DNA from: an uncultured Selenomonas sp.
GTDB lineage: Bacteria; Bacillota; Negativicutes; Selenomonadales; Selenomonadaceae
Direction of reading: 5' to 3'
Length of the DNA stretch: 6,940 bases
Assembly: GCA_937981305.1 (NCBI GenBank)
Contig: CALJPB010000249.1
Coordinates: 1 to 6,940, forward strand
Shown here: positions 6,543 through 6,940 of the stretch, piece by piece
Position numbering within the stretch: position 1 is the first letter of the stretch
How the letters are laid out: every line of letters begins with the position of its first letter
Program-made: the position numbers and the translations under genes
Notes under the pieces: generated by a model
What the model was told of the DNA's origin: nothing
Databases searched by the model: none
What the model saw: only the letters and a program-made list of their open reading frames with translations

Positions 6543-6940
6543 ATGAAAATTGCGCTCAAAAAAACAATCGCTGCGGCACTTGCCCTGCTCATCCTCACGG
6601 CGGCATCCGCTTCTGCCACATCCTCCACCGCACAGCACATCACGTCGCCTGCGGCAGCAAAGAAGCAGCTGAACGCCATCGCCAAGGCGGAAAAGCTCTG
6701 GAGAAGCGAGTTCATCATGTGCGGGGATGACGACAATACACCGCAGCCACATCTGCGTTCCTTCGACCCCACTCGCACGTATTTCGCCGTCACCGATCTC
6801 GACGGCAACGGGCGGATGGAACTGCTCTTCCGTCACGCCGCCATGCTGCCTGTTGCGGAGGGCATCACCCCGTATCCCCTCCGCGACATCCCCACGGCGG
6901 TCGCCATGGCAGTCTACGAGATCGGCACGGACGGCCGCCT
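6543..6940 (+). CDS. Secreted protein of unknown function with a DxDGNG loop, 3'-truncated
   Basis: I do not recognise this family. The frame stays open from the ATG to the window edge (132 complete codons). AAGGAGG at 6530-6536 lies six bases before the ATG at 6543 but only three before the in-frame ATG at 6540, so 6543 is preferred. The N-terminus is a clear Sec signal peptide: Lys-rich MKIALKK, a hydrophobic core AAALALLILTAA, and a cleavage site SASA near residue 25, with no lipobox Cys. After a charged, helical region (about 38-55, KKQLNAIAKAEKLW) comes FAVTDLDGNGRMELLF (about 81-96), an Asp/Asn loop like the calcium-binding loops of FG-GAP/VCBS or EF-hand-type repeats. Calcium binding is inference from this loop alone. 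It begins 36 nt after lemA with no terminator between, suggesting one operon of three exported or membrane proteins. Confidence 0.8.
   Translation, partial: MKIALKKTIAAALALLILTAASASATSSTAQHITSPAAAKKQLNAIAKAEKLWRSEFIMCGDDDNTPQPHLRSFDPTRTYFAVTDLDGNGRMELLFRHAAMLPVAEGITPYPLRDIPTAVAMAVYEIGTDGR

Noticed and set aside
6000..6836. 278-codon open frame on the minus strand opposite lemA and the last gene
   Set aside because: Overlaps a certain lemA and has Cys/Arg-rich composition typical of an antisense shadow.

Overview
The window looks like a chromosomal segment of a GC-rich, Gram-negative-type Firmicute of the Negativicutes, most likely Selenomonadaceae (Selenomonas/Centipeda-like). The basis is strong C/G third-position codon use, AT-rich islands confined to promoters, strong AAGGAGG-type ribosome binding sites, and the gene content. 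This placement is inference from style and content; no marker gene settles it. Every gene supported is on the + strand.

Region 1 (1-2060), sugar uptake and metabolism plus a small redox protein: the 3' end of ptsI (PTS Enzyme I, entering from the left), a single-cluster [4Fe-4S] ferredoxin, and galM (aldose 1-epimerase). The ferredoxin and galM each appear to have their own extended -10 promoter. A hairpin lies between ptsI and the ferredoxin.

Region 2 (2061-4376), a clean sucC-sucD operon for ADP-forming succinyl-CoA synthetase. It has a well-formed promoter, a Rex-like redox operator overlapping the -35, two strong RBSs and a textbook Rho-independent terminator. In propionate-forming Negativicutes this enzyme interconverts succinate and succinyl-CoA. 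Both subunits keep the catalytic residues but carry substitutions at positions I expect to be conserved glycines, and SucD ends in a CxxC tail.

Region 3 (4377-6940), a probable cell-envelope operon: an exported membrane-anchored protein with two tandem TPM domains and a Gly-rich C-terminus, then lemA, then the start of a secreted protein with an Asp-rich DxDGNG loop, cut by the window edge. TPM (YgcG-type) and LemA genes are commonly neighbours, but their shared role is not well defined. The promoter carries two separate inverted repeats that look like regulator sites. Between the TPM gene and lemA sits a compact GC-rich double-hairpin element resembling a dispersed intergenic repeat.

No tRNA, rRNA, CRISPR array, transposase or phage gene was seen. 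The most interesting items are the tandem-TPM/LemA/secreted-protein module with its structured promoter, the Y-shaped repeat, and the possible redox control of sucCD.
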